DNA of 64,000 nt, from contig JBBMOL010000058.1 in assembly GCA_037954665.1 (NCBI GenBank), positions 4,479,323 to 4,543,322 of the forward strand, in the 5' to 3' direction. The number at the start of each line of letters is the position of its first letter. The stretch's first letter is position 1. The DNA is from Laguncularia racemosa. Its lineage: Eukaryota; Streptophyta; Magnoliopsida; Myrtales; Combretaceae. The position numbers and the translations under genes are program-made. The notes below the pieces were generated by a model. It was not told the DNA's origin. It worked only from the letters and a program-made list of their open reading frames with translations, and made no database searches. Shown here one piece after another: positions 10,948 through 22,283 of this stretch.

Positions 10948-12504
10948 GTAAGCATTTGCTTGTCCTCAAGCAAATTACACATATGGAAGTCTCAATTCTC
11001 AGAATTCTTAAAACTCAGGAAGAAATTCAATCATTAACCCCACTTGATACCAGGATAACTTTCTTATCACTCAATCTTATTAAGCACTTGTATTCACAAT
11101 ACCAATAGTAGATTTCCAGTATTAATCCAGGTAAGTGAAACTTTTACCCTTTATCATTTAACCAAAAATCTCAAGGTTAAGATCAGACTTACAATCATAG
11201 AACTCAGGCATATACATCCACTTATTTCCTGGATCTTTTTCCCCTTTTTGGATTGGGAGTTCAACCTTTTAGTACCTTTTCTTAGTCAATTAACCCATGT
11301 AACGAACTTTTAATCGATAATCCCGGGTTCGTCACCCAAGTTAACAGACGTTATCCCCTCAAGCATAGAGGGCGTCCCTCGGATTTACTTGTTTGGGTTG
11401 AATTAACTAATCAATTCTTTTTTTTTTTTAGTGAATAAGAGCGGTTTCCTTGGCCAGTAAGTCCCAGACCAGACGATCTTAGGCTACTAGGTTTTAAGAT
11501 ACCCCTTTGAACCTCTACCACTTGAATCCAAATATTCTAATTTAAAGCCTCATTTAGTTCAGTTTTCTCGGATTTTACTCATAACCCTTGTAGCGAGCTT
11601 TCAGCCAATGATCCCGAGTTCATCACCCAAGTCAATAGATGTTATTCCCCAGAAAGGGCACCCCTCGGACTTAATTACTCGATTCAATGAGATCCACTTC
11701 TGAACTATTTGTTATTGTTCATCATTTTTTTTTTCATCAAATTACTCCCAATTTGTGTTCTATTCCATTATTTTTGTAGGGGAAAGTCACCAAGCTATAA
11801 GTATCACTTGTTCCTTCATTCAAGATCGCAAAATCAAATCCTAATTCTGAAATGAAAGCCTAAATAACAAGTAAGTCTCCCTCACATGGATACCATACTA
11901 TAACTCTAAAAAGGTAAAGAGAATACAAAATAAGAGAATAATGCAAAATTCAAAAAAAATTCCATGAAATAGCTGCCTATACAAGTGGAATTTTATGTTT
12001 CCTAAGCAACTATTTTTCATCATCATTAAGCTTCCAAATGTTACTTAAACAAGGGAAATTGAGCATTTAAAAGTCCATAGGTTCATTGCTCTTGTGATAT
12101 CTTTCTGTTCTTTCTATTCCCTTTCCCACACTTAAAATCAGACAGTGTCCCCAATGTCTGCCCACAAAGTACACTAAGGAAAGAAAATAGAAACAAGGAA
12201 AAAAAAAAGAGAAAGGAAACTGAAACTCCCCTAAATCGATATCAGAATCGCGCATCTAGCATCCACTTTTGCAGAAGCACTCCAATTAATAGCATTCATG
12301 TGCACAGGACCATGAGTTCTTGAAAAGAAATCCCATCATATAGTATCCCCGACCTCTTCGTAACTAAAGTCATGTACTTCATCCATCTAACAGAATCTTT
12401 GAAATGAAATAAAGAGTAATTTAAATTCATTAAAGAAAGAAAAACTTACCTAAAGAAATGCATTGGTTAGAGTAGTCAGCTTTGAGCTTTCTTAATATCG
12501 CCGA
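10948..12504 (-). other. Non-coding interior with internal direct repeats and a second PPT-like block
   Basis: There is no frame longer than about 60 codons. Two diverged copies of a block of the 'tcacccaagt..a.agacgttatcccc' type lie at about 11290-11420 and 11575-11690. On the minus strand this block reads like the 'gagtgatgagctcggga' region at 21725 of the Athila-like element. Near 12125-12155 the minus strand has 'attggggacactgt...aagtgtggga', the counterpart of 'atgaggacattgtt...aagtgtggggg' at 21204-21234. So only the post-pol 3' region of an Athila ancestor seems to be kept. Confidence 0.6.
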
Positions 12505-12522
12505 TCCCTGGCAACGGCGCCA
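12505..12522 (-). other. Primer binding site, tRNA-Asp type
   Basis: The minus strand reads TGGCGCCGTTGCCAGGGA, six bases after the 5' LTR edge. This PBS type is usual for Athila and related Ty3 elements. Confidence 0.85.
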
Positions 12523-12528
12523 AAAACT

Positions 12529-14118
12529 TGTTCGTGAATCGCAATCACACAAATTTTAAAAATCCCTTTCTACGACTCTCTATTACGATCACGTAGGCAA
12601 GTGCACCTATTGATTGTAATAGTATAGAGTTGAGTTCGGGTATCGTCTCCTCAAGGATCGGCAAGTACTAATACTAACTCTAAACCAACTATCTAACCGC
12701 ACAAATTCGAGAGGTTTCAGATTAAATTAAGAATACTTAACAAAACCTATAGCAATTAAAAATAACACTATAACATGATTATTAATTTGATAACTAAGAA
12801 CATACCCTACCCTTTACTACTCCTCTAATTGTCATGTAACTTTACCCTTTCAATAAATTAGTTAACGAGCAATGGTTATCTCTAAACCTCGGAGTATCTA
12901 ACACTAAGCTAATGTTCTTCCCAGAATCATTAGCTCCTAACCTTAATCGCTTTGATAAAGATCCCTCTTCTATCAAAAACCGATTAGAATTGCATTAACA
13001 CTCTTGAACCCTCAATTAGATCAAATTATCTAATTTAACCTAATACGGAAAATTCACGTTCTCTATCCCTAGATTACATACGAATTCCCTTATTCATGTA
13101 AGATCTATTCAAACAAGAGATTTCCCAATCATCTTCTCAGAAATCAATTCAAACCCAATGTTGGCCATACATCAAATTAGCAACACTAAATGAACAACAT
13201 GAATAAATTCAGAAAATTCCAATATTCATCAATTATGCAATCAATCCCATATTACATGACAATTAGAATTCATAAGGTTCGGGTATGAAACAACTAGTTA
13301 CTAAGGATTTTCAAGATACAACTCAATGAATAGAATGAAAAAGAAAGAGAAAACCCCTGTGCATGAGCCCTTTGGTGTCGTCTTCTTCCTTTCTCATCCC
13401 TTCATCTTCTCTTTTCCATCCCCTCGGCCTCCTCGGCCTCCTCGGCCTTTCGGCCTCTCAGCCTCCTCTCTGGTGCCTTCTTTCGTCCGCTTTCCTCTCT
13501 TCCTCTTTCTCTCTCTTCAAAGACGACTATTTATACCTAGGGTAGCTTCCTCTCTGGCGTGTAGGAGATATCCTTCAAATATGGACGAAAGATTTAAAAT
13601 CGATTTGAAGATATCTTTCCTTCGATAGACACACAGTCATACTACATGGGCGTGTAGATAAACCGTGTATCTCTCTAAATCAGTGAACTCTGGGCGTGTA
13701 TATCCTACATGACCGTTTGTAATAGTCGTGTATTCCTCTGTCTTCTTTATTCTTCGTACACGGTTGATTACACGGGTGTGTATGCCAACCGTGTACTGGT
13801 CTGTCCTGAAAACTACTTGTTCTACGCTGATACACGGTCGGATACACAGGCGTGTATCCAAACCGTGTAGTCTCCTGATTCCTTCACACGGCCGTTTATA
13901 AAACCGTGTGACCTCCTTTAACTTCAAAGCATTCCCTTTTTTCTTGCTTTTATCTCCAATTCGTCTTGAATTTAAATACTTTTCATTAAATCCTCCTTTT
14001 CCACACCTGAACATGAAATGTAAATCAATTAAGCATCATAATCTTATATTTTCACGCCCAATTATCTCAAAAATTGACTTAATCATCTCCAATTATAAGA
14101 GTTAAAATAGATTTATCG
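12529..14118 (-). repeat. 5' LTR of the non-coding Athila-type element
   Basis: It pairs with 9346-10934 with few differences. Its outer end reads TTTATCG, so the terminal CA on the plus strand has changed to CG. The minus-strand TATA box is near 13526-13535 and the CGTGT array at 13632-13925. Confidence 0.9.
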
Positions 14119-14123
14119 AATTC

Positions 14124-16454
14124 CTAAAATAAGTATTAATTAATTGATTCTTACTAGAAATATCATTGGGGAAATTGAAAATCCAACTTTGAAGCAAGAA
14201 GAAGGGGTAGCATACACTACATTTGAAGGAGTTTAAGCAATAATAGAGGTGAGACACATCTCTAACCAATTGAGTATGAATTTGAGTGCTAAGGAGTAGC
14301 TTAAGTGCATAAATCAATCACATTGTAGAACATTAAAATGTGTAGTGAGGAACACCTTAATGCCGCTACCTATGTAGCTCCTTTGGATGTTTTTTGTGTT
14401 TCCTAAATGATGAATGATGATTTGAGTTACTAAATGAAACATTGGATGCAAGTTTAGGTGCCTGAAATAGAGTTAGTGCAAATCCTAATATATGCCTAAA
14501 TGTGTGTATTTATCGCTACCTAGAGAAGCAATGTAGGGTAAAACTCTTGATGAAAAACCTAATTTGAATTATAAAAAGCATAAAATTGATGATTAGTCTG
14601 TTGATTTATAGATTAGAAAGGAGTTTAAGTAGTAGTTTTTAAGTATATAGTGATTGTATGATGAAGGTGGTGAACAATTAGTGAATTGATATGTAATTGG
14701 AATAACAGATGATGGAATCTAATTTTTTTTCCAGCATATTTTAAGAGTAATTGAAGTAAAAAATTTAGTTGAATTGGAAGTATAGGATGATCTAAAGGTC
14801 ACATCAAGTTTAGTAAGATTGTGGGATGGGATAAGATTGAAATTGGATGATTTGGTCATGAGAATTGTGCTTATTATTGCTTGTCATGTTACTATGGCTA
14901 ATTTTGAAAAATTTTAAATTAAGTTATTTTAGGAGTGGGGTTTTTAATTGGTGAATAGGACCTTGTTGGAATGTTAATCTATGATTTAATGTGCTAAATG
15001 TGTTATTGGGTATTGGATTTGATAGTCGAAATCTACGTTGTTGCATGATGACTTGAGATATATAAATGGGTATATGTGACCACCACATTAAAGGATAAAT
15101 TAGGACTTGAATTTCATTGAAATATGAATTTAATGTCAAAAGATGATGATTTGATGATTGGAGTATGGGTATATGGATTTAGAAGTGGTTTAGGTGATTA
15201 ATTTTATGAATATGGCATGTTAGAAATTAACATTAATGATATAAATGAGTTAATGGATAAATAAGTTGATTTAGTTGATGATCTATGATTTTTCATCGTG
15301 TTGACATGTTCTTAAAGTGATAAATTTGATGGAAATTGATGTTACATGATGGATATTATGTTTAGCAAAGTTTGAGTGATTTATGATGAATTGTGGAATA
15401 ATTGAACTTGAGAATTATAATTTCCTTGCTTTATATGAATGATATGTTAATTTTAGAGAATTTATGAAATGTTATGTTTAATTTGAGTTAATTTGGTGGA
15501 AATATATTTAATTATTGAATAGGGGTTGGATTGGATGTAAAATGAGGCTTAGGAGTGGTATTATGTTGAATTTGGGTTAGTAAGGGTGAATTTAGATATG
15601 TTGGGTATGTTTTGGAGTATTTAGTTTGTTCTAGAAATGTTTTGGGCTTGAAAATGAAAAATAAATGATGTTTTGGAAAAGGTAATATGTAAATTCATGG
15701 TCCTAAAATGAATAAAATAAGGCTTTTATGTTAAAATGGATAATGGAAGTAATTAGGATTCAAAATGACTTTGGTTTCACTTGATTTGGGCTTAAAAATG
15801 AATAAGTTATAGCCCTTTAAAATTGAAGCCTTTCAAATATGATGAATTAGAACATTAAATTAGTTGATTTTAGTTAACTCAGGTCAAGGTTGACCCAATC
15901 CTAAGTTAGCCTAACTAAATAGGCCATGGACTACCCTCTTACCCTTCCTATGGGTGGTCTATATGATTAGACATAATTGGATTAAATGAACTTAATTAAC
16001 TTGATTAATCTAAATGAACCAAAATAAGAATTGATTTAATAAAATGGACTCAAATGACAAATGGACCAAAAATCCTAAATTCTAATTGAGCCCATTCTCC
16101 TTATAAGGCTCATACCTGGAATGAGTCTTGTTAAAATAATAGAGCCTAAATCAAGCTTAAACCATATTAAGGCTTAAATTGAGTTAAATACCTAAAATGA
16201 ATTAAACTTAAGCCTAATGAAATAAAATGCATTTACATGACTATAATATATCACAAACAGGCCCAAGATCCAAAACTTACTTAGACTCAATCATCTTTGA
16301 GCCTATATCTTAAATGGGCCCTAACAATTCAATTAAACAAAATTGGACATTAAACCCATTGAGGCCCTAAATCAACTAAAGGCCTAAAATGAAATTAAAA
16401 GTGAACTTAATAACTCAATTGGGCCTAAGACATAACAAATAGAACTAATTGGAC
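14124..16454. other. Non-coding background, nothing recognised
   Basis: AT-rich with no meaningful frame. From about 15840 it becomes a run of short 'ggcctaaat / gggcctaa' blocks. The same style resumes at 24424-24870, so this is the older background that the family B solo LTR entered. Confidence 0.5.
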
Positions 16455-16459
16455 ATAAT

Positions 16460-16976
16460 TGATGTGCTCAAAACCAAACCTAAGCACATGCAAATGAATC
16501 AAATAAACAAACCCTAACTCACAATTAAAACTGGTGTAATGAATCAAGAAATTGCATGACCCTAATGGAATATTGATGAAAATCTTAAGGTCAAATGATG
16601 CAATTAACAATCCATATATGTAATCTTCACTAAATAACAATAATTACAAGTGAAATCCACGTGAATCAAATCAAGAGGAATAGTTCAAAATCGTGTTTTC
16701 AACTCCTTCATACAATTCCCAATTTACGCCATTGATGAAGATGAAGATACCAAGAACTAAAGCATTCAATTTTATAACAAGATAATTGATCACAAATGCA
16801 ATAAAAAATTTAACCAAGAAAAATCCAAATCAACCCAAGATATGACTCACTAGTGATGAAATGGAAACACAACAAAGAAGGAATTGATACTACTCACAAT
16901 TACCCTTTTGTTGCACTCGCCACAATTTCAACTCTTGGAAATTGAAATTGATAAGAGAAATTAGATTTAGGAAACC
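16460..16976 (-). mobile_element. Solo LTR, family B, outer part (split by the Athila-like insertion)
   Basis: It begins TGATGTGCTCAAAACC and continues after the insertion at 23924 to 24418, where it ends TTTTCTCATCA. The perfect 5-bp TSD ATAAT is at 16455-16459 and 24419-24423. It aligns with other family B LTRs, but has no embedded PBS copy, so it is the short form (about 1.0 kb). Minus orientation by comparison with T3 and T4. Confidence 0.85.
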
Positions 16977-17164
16977 TGATAGAGCCATTTTATACTCAAT
17001 CTTTATAGTATGAATTGTGTTAATTTATTATTGATTTTATAGAAATCATAAGGAAATGGTACATAATTCTATTATGGTGATAAATCAGGTTAAATGGAGT
17101 CAAGGGTGCTAATTCAAGTAAATTAGAGAAGTCATCTACAACTTAGATCAAAGACAAGGATTTA

Positions 17165-17575
17165 CACCGCCGGAGGAAAGTACATGGGCGTGTAGTTGAA
17201 GTACAAGGCCGTGTACTTGGTTTTGAATCAACAGGAAAATACACGGCCGTGTATCGATCTAGAAGGAGGCACGGTTTGTAATATGGCCATGGTGCAAGCC
17301 ATGCTATACACTGCACGAGAAAGAGAGAGACACGGTTTGGGATATAGCCATGGTGGAAGCCGTGGTGGAGGCCATGGTGGAAACCGTGGTGGAAGCTGTG
17401 ATGGAAGTCATGCCATATACTAAATAAGGAGGAGAAATTATGGAACATCGACCAGAGGATGACACGACTTGGGATCTGGCCGTGGTGGAAGATGTGGCAC
17501 ACACTGAACACGGAAGATGATATGTGAATTATACACAAGGGAAGGCACGGCTTGACCCACGGCCGTGTTGTAGGG
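17165..17575 (+). promoter_or_regulatory. GC-rich U3 array with CACGGCCGTG palindromes and 12-bp repeats
   Basis: It contains ACACGGCCGTGTAT-type palindromes (17238-17252) and many CACGG / CCGTGG motifs. From 17347 five 12-bp units of the form GCCATGGTGGAA / GCCGTGGTGGAG follow head to tail. The 3' LTR has the same array at about 22480-22890. It ends about 100 bp before the TATA box. Glycine-rich or histidine-rich frames here are by-products of the repeat. Confidence 0.6.
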
Positions 17576-17674
17576 CGTGCCAGGCGGACGATTATTCACT
17601 TCTTGAGATTTACTTGAAAAAGGAAAGATATTTTCGTATCTTGCTAGCTAAAGATCCTTTGCTACCCCCTTAAC

Positions 17675-17685
17675 AATATAAATAG
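17675..17685 (+). promoter_or_regulatory. TATA box of the Athila-like 5' LTR
   Basis: AATATAAATAG lies downstream of the U3 array; the same site is near 22994 in the 3' LTR. Transcription would start some 30 bases further on. Confidence 0.6.
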
Positions 17686-18607
17686 AATCAACCCTAGAGG
17701 AGTTTTTTTAATCATCTTGGAGACAAGAAGGGAGGAAGGAGGCAGAGCAAGGAAACCGGGAACAGAGGCTTATCATGTTTCGACTTTTAATTTTCGTTTT
17801 GATGATGAACATGTGTAGCTAAGTAACTTTTCTAGCCTAAGGATCATTGAAGTTTAATTCTTCATGAATTGTGAGATCTAACTGATTTGTCTTTAATCTA
17901 TTCTTTGTTTTTAGATATTTATATATCTTCTAGAAGTTTTGTCAATATTATCTTTGTTGATTGGTATGAATTAGAGCTCTTCTACTCAATTAGCAAGTTA
18001 ATATATTGTCAACTAGTACGTCAAATCCGTAATTGTTTGATAGTTCTAGTCTCGGTGACACAATAACATGTTTGATTATAAAATAAATGATTGAATTCAT
18101 GTTATGGAGATGTATGATCTTGTTTAAATAGGTTATCTTATAATCTACTGGCATGAATTGGTGGTCTCTCTAGTTTTTAATGCTATTGATAGATTAAATC
18201 CTAAGAGCTTGTTTAGGGTTGTCTAATCGATAAGAGAAATAATCAAAGAGCTTGTTTTGATTATCGAGGAAGTAAGGAGAGATAGGTTGTTAGAGCTTGT
18301 TAATAACCATAACCAGTTTATCTTGAAATAAGAATAGAAAACATTTGCATTAATGATCAATTCCTAGAATTAAACTATCTTGATTCCTTTGGCTAGACTT
18401 TTATCAATATTCGATTTTATTATCTGATTTCAATACTATTTTGATTCACAAACAAAACCCCCATTTTTCTTTTCCTCTTTATTCTCTTTGAATAGAAATA
18501 TATTTAACTAATCCCTGTGGATTCGACCCTACTCACTACTATACGCAAATCATATAATTGTCAAGGAGTAGGTTTTATTTTTGTTGGATTCGACACCCAT
18601 CAAATTT

Positions 18608-18625
18608 TGGCGCCATTGCCGGGGA
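18608..18625 (+). other. Primer binding site, tRNA-Asp type
   Basis: TGGCGCCATTGCCGGGGA starts five bases after the 5' LTR end. One base differs from the common Athila PBS (GTTGCC to ATTGCC). Confidence 0.88.
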
Positions 18626-18653
18626 TTAGTGTCAAATTTATTTCTATTCTTAT

Positions 18654-20921
18654 ATGACTCGTTCTTCTCATACAGGTGCACTCACTTATAATCCAGAGAT
18701 TGAGAAGACTCTTAAGAGGTTGCGAAGGGAAGCTAGATCACTCCCTAGACTGAACTTGGCATCGGATTTGTCTGATTCATCCATTGATTCTGAAAAAGAA
18801 GACGATATGGCAAATCCCGAAAGAACATTGTGAGAATTGGCTGCACCGGATGTAAATCAACAACCACTTTGTATTCACTATCCTGAACTAGCTGTTGAAT
18901 TCGAGTTGAAATCTGGGTTGATACATCTGCTACCCACCTTTCATGGTCTTGAGAATGAAGATTCTCATAAAAATTTGAAAGAGTTTCATATAGTGTGTTC
19001 TAGTATGAGGCCGCAAGGAATAACCGACGATCAAATCAAGTTACGTGCTTTTCCATTTTCTTTAAGTACTAAAGCTAAAGATTGGTTGTTTTATTTGCCT
19101 CCAGGTTCTATAACCACTTGGATAGATATGTTGAGGCTCTTCTTGGATAAATTTTTCCCCGCGTCTAAAGCTGCTGGTATAAGAAGAGAAATTTGTGGTA
19201 TCAAACAGAGGGACACCGAGACTCTTCATGAGTATTGGGAGAGGTTCAAGCAACTTTGTGCAAGCTGTCCACAACATGGGATATCTGAACAACTTCTCAT
19301 CCAACACTTCTATGAAGGCCTGCTTCCGATGGAGAGGAAGATGATGGATGCTGCAAGCGGAGGCGCCATAGTAAACAAAACCCCTGGTCAAGCTAGGGAA
19401 TTGATCTCCATTATGGCTGCTAATTCGCAACAATTTGGGTATAGGCATGATACATCTTCAAGGAAGGTAAATGAGGTAAGTGTTTCTAACCTTGAACATC
19501 AAATTTCTAACCTAACCTCCCTTATGCAACAGATAGCCCTCAGAAATACACAGCAGGTGAAGGCTTGTGAAATTTGTGCTGCCCCTAATCATCCTACTGA
19601 CATGTGCCCTACATTGCAAGATGACAATCATGAGCATGTCAATGCAGTAGGAGGATTCCCAGGAAAACCGCAGAGGAAGTATGACCCCTACTCGAATACT
19701 TACAATCCTGGATGGAGGGATCATCCTAACTTCCGATATGGCAATAACCCACAACATTTCCAACAATTCCAGCCTAAGCCATCAAACCAAGTACCCTAAG
19801 CTCCTTCCACTTCAGGTATGTCTCTAGAGGAAATTGTTAAATCTCTTGTTGTTAATACAAAACAATTTCAGGAGGAAACAAAGCAGAGCATTCAAAACTT
19901 GGAGAATTAGGTAAGCCAACTTGCTTCTGCTGTAAACAGGTTAGAAACTCAAGGTAAGTTACCCTCTCAAACTATCACAAATCTGAAGCAAAGCGTTAAT
20001 GCAATTACCATGAGAAGTGGAACAGAATTACAGGGTTCAAATAAGAAAGGACACCCATCTAATCTTGAGGAAGACACTAAGAAAGAGATTTCGACTCTGA
20101 CCCAACAGGACAACCAGATTAGAAGGTCTCTAGTTGAGCCACCAAAGGTCATGTTGACACCACCTTCTTTCCCTTCCATATTAGCGAAATCCAAGCATGA
20201 AGCGGAAGAAAAAGAGATTCTGGAAACTTTTCGCAAAGTTGAGGTAAATATTCCTTTGCTTGATGCAATTAAGCAAATACCGCGCTATGCTAGATTTCTC
20301 AAAGAATTGTGCACTAACAAAAGGAAGCTGAAAGGTAATGAAAAGATTAGTGTGAGTGAAAATGTTTCAGCTATTATTCAGAAGAAGCTTCCTCCTAAAT
20401 GTAAGGATCCAGGTATGTTTACCATTCCTTGCAAAATAGGTAATCTTGGAATCGCTAAAGCCATGTGTGATCTAGGAGCTTCGATCAATGTCATGCCTTT
20501 GTCTGTTTATCAATGTTTGAATGTTGGTCCCTTGAAGGAAACAGGTGTTATTATTCAACTTGCTAACAGGTCCAATGTTTATCCTGAGGGAGTTCTAGAG
20601 GATGTTTTAGTTCAAGTTAATGGGTTGGTTTTTCCTGTTGATTTTTATGTGCTTGACATGGAAGATAATGATTCTCATAATTCATCACTGATATTATTAG
20701 GGCGACCATTCCTTAAGACATCCAAGATGAAAATTGATGTAAATGATGGTACCCTCACTATGGAATTTGATGGTGAAGTGATTAAATTTAACATTTATGA
20801 TGCCATGAAACATCCTAGCGATATCTCTCCTATTTTTGTTGCGAATGTTAATGACCCATCACCACAGGCACCAAAGTTGGAATCAAAACCCTTAATAGAA
20901 CATCTAGCCAGGAACGTCTAG
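18654..20921 (+). pseudogene. gag-pro: Athila-like gag-retropepsin polyprotein, three in-frame stops
   Basis: One frame of 755 codons runs from ATG 18654 to the stop at 20919-20921, broken only by TGA 18831, TAA 19797 and TAG 19908. Each fits a C-to-T change in an Arg or Gln codon. The N-terminal part matches retrotransposon gag (capsid-like helices with 'KAKDWLFYLPPGS', 'LHEYWERFKQLC' and 'CPQHGI'), followed by a Cys/His stretch (CEICAAPNHPTDMCP) like a zinc knuckle. The C-terminal part, from about codon 580, is a retropepsin: active-site-like 'CDLGASINVMP' and closing 'LILLGRPFL'. The family normally continues into RT, RNase H and integrase. Here the frame ends shortly after the protease. 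Coding is still clear, so decay is recent. Confidence 0.88.
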
Positions 20922-20946
20922 CCAAAGACGTTAAAGAAAGGCGCTT

Positions 20947-20964
20947 CATGGGAGGCAACCCATG
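20947..20964 (+). other. Conserved post-pol hairpin (CATGGG-AGGCAA-CCCATG)
   Basis: Six-base perfect stem with an AGGCAA loop, 26 bp after the gag-pro stop. A GGGAGGCAACCC element is, as I recall, common downstream of pol in Athila/Tat-type elements. Its position right after the protease marks the far side of the deletion that removed pol. Confidence 0.6.
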
Positions 20965-22270
20965 TCAAAAAAATAAATAAATCAATTTTTAGTTTTGTTT
21001 TGTTTTAGTTTTGTTTTGATTTTAGTTTTGCTTTGATTTTTTCTTTTGGATCAGCTGCAGCAAGGATACATATCATCAGATGACACTCTCTAGTGCTTAA
21101 GGGGAGAACTCCAATACCAGGGAAGTACCAGTATTCCCGTTCTCTTATCCTCTAATGTTCCTTGTGTTGTTAATTCCTCTTTAGTTGTGCTGAATTAGGA
21201 ACAATGAGGACATTGTTCAAACTAAGTGTGGGGGAGAGGATAATAAAATATAGAGAATAGAGAATTGACTCATACTTTGAATGTTTGTCCTTAAGCAATT
21301 TTAAGCCAAATTTTTTCAAAATTATCATGAAATCTGGAGATTGTACTAAATGTTGTAATAAGCATCTACAAAATGTGAAATTGACTTGTTCAAATGCTTT
21401 ACTCACCCACTGTTGTGATTAGAATACTTGGCTAAAATTAAGTAGTGAAATCTTTAAGAAACAAATTTACCTTGTATTTAGCTTTAGAATTCTAAGAGTA
21501 AGTCGAGTCCCTAAGTGAAAAATAAAAAAGTTTACTTCTAGGTTATATTAGCTACTGTATACTCTTTGAAGTTATTTGTTATAACACTTAGTGAAAAAAA
21601 GAAGAAGAAAAGAATCAAGCATAGCCATTACACCAATGATTCAAGTAATTGAGTTAAGAGTATTCAAACTTGAATGTTAGAGTGAGGAAGAGTCCGTAGG
21701 GATATCTCAAAACCCGGTCACTTGAGTGATGAGCTCGGGATGTTGCTGACTCAATGAACTCCCTATAACGATAAGGGCGAAAAAGGCAAAAGTTCATGAA
21801 AAAGAAGCGGGCAAAAACCCATCAAAATAGATGTTTGATTAAATCATAAGAACATGAATGTAAAGATTCATTGAATGAAACAAGACTTATAACAAAAAGG
21901 GAGAAAATTTAGGGAAAGAGTTGATACCATATGCTTTTACTTTATGCTGTAAGGATTATATGTTTGCTAATATCCAATGAAGTTTAATTGGGTGTTTTTC
22001 CTTATTGAATTAAGTATTTACTTTTAGAATAAAAATTCTTTTGCTAAACATAAGGATTAAAGTTTGTTTTGTTTAGATTAGCTATTAAATTTTGTCTATG
22101 GTAATTTGATCACAAGAAACTAGTTTGGTTGAAGTGGTAGACATTAAAATTACAAGTCGTGAATTATAAATGAATAGATGCTTGAAATGATGAAAAGAAA
22201 TTTTTGTATAATCTATGACGAATTTCTCAATTGATTTGATTCAATTGCTTGAGGACAAGCAAGAGTTTAA
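20965..22270 (+). other. 3' non-coding region of the Athila-like element, with an inner PPT-like block
   Basis: No frame is supported and no envelope-like gene is seen. AAGTGTGGGGGAGA at 21224-21237 copies the style of the true PPT more than 1 kb downstream; Athila elements often carry such an inner tract. A block near 21705-21790 around 'gagtgatgagctcggga' recurs in the small element at 9346-14118. Confidence 0.6.
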
Positions 22271-22283
22271 GTGTGGGGGAATT
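22271..22283 (+). other. Polypurine tract
   Basis: GTGTGGGGGAATT directly before the 3' LTR. It is preceded by the hairpin-forming block 'cttgaggacaag'. Confidence 0.88.

Larger units (their letters stand above)
9346..14118 (-). mobile_element. Non-coding Athila-type LTR element (LARD-like), 4.77 kb
   Basis: Two LTRs of about 1.59 kb enclose 1594 bp of non-coding sequence. The perfect 5-bp TSD AATTC lies at 9341-9345 and 14119-14123. Minus orientation follows from a PBS of the tRNA-Asp type (18 bases starting TGGCGCCGTTGCC) next to the right-hand LTR and a TGTGGGG PPT next to the left-hand one. The 'ttgaggacaagcaa' block beside the PPT and a second PPT-like block also occur in the Athila-like element at 16977-23923, so this is probably an Athila derivative. 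It lacks gag, protease and pol, so it must use proteins made elsewhere. Confidence 0.9.
16977..18602 (+). repeat. 5' LTR of the Athila-like element (1626 bp)
   Basis: Direct repeat of 22284-23923 with scattered substitutions and small indels. The order is U3 with a GC-rich array (about 17165-17575), TATA box AATATAAATAG at 17675-17685, then R and U5. Confidence 0.92.

Noticed and set aside
17143..17538. His/Gly-rich frames in the Athila-like LTR, also at 22535-22824
   Set aside because: They translate the 12-bp U3 repeats in several frames. No gene features.
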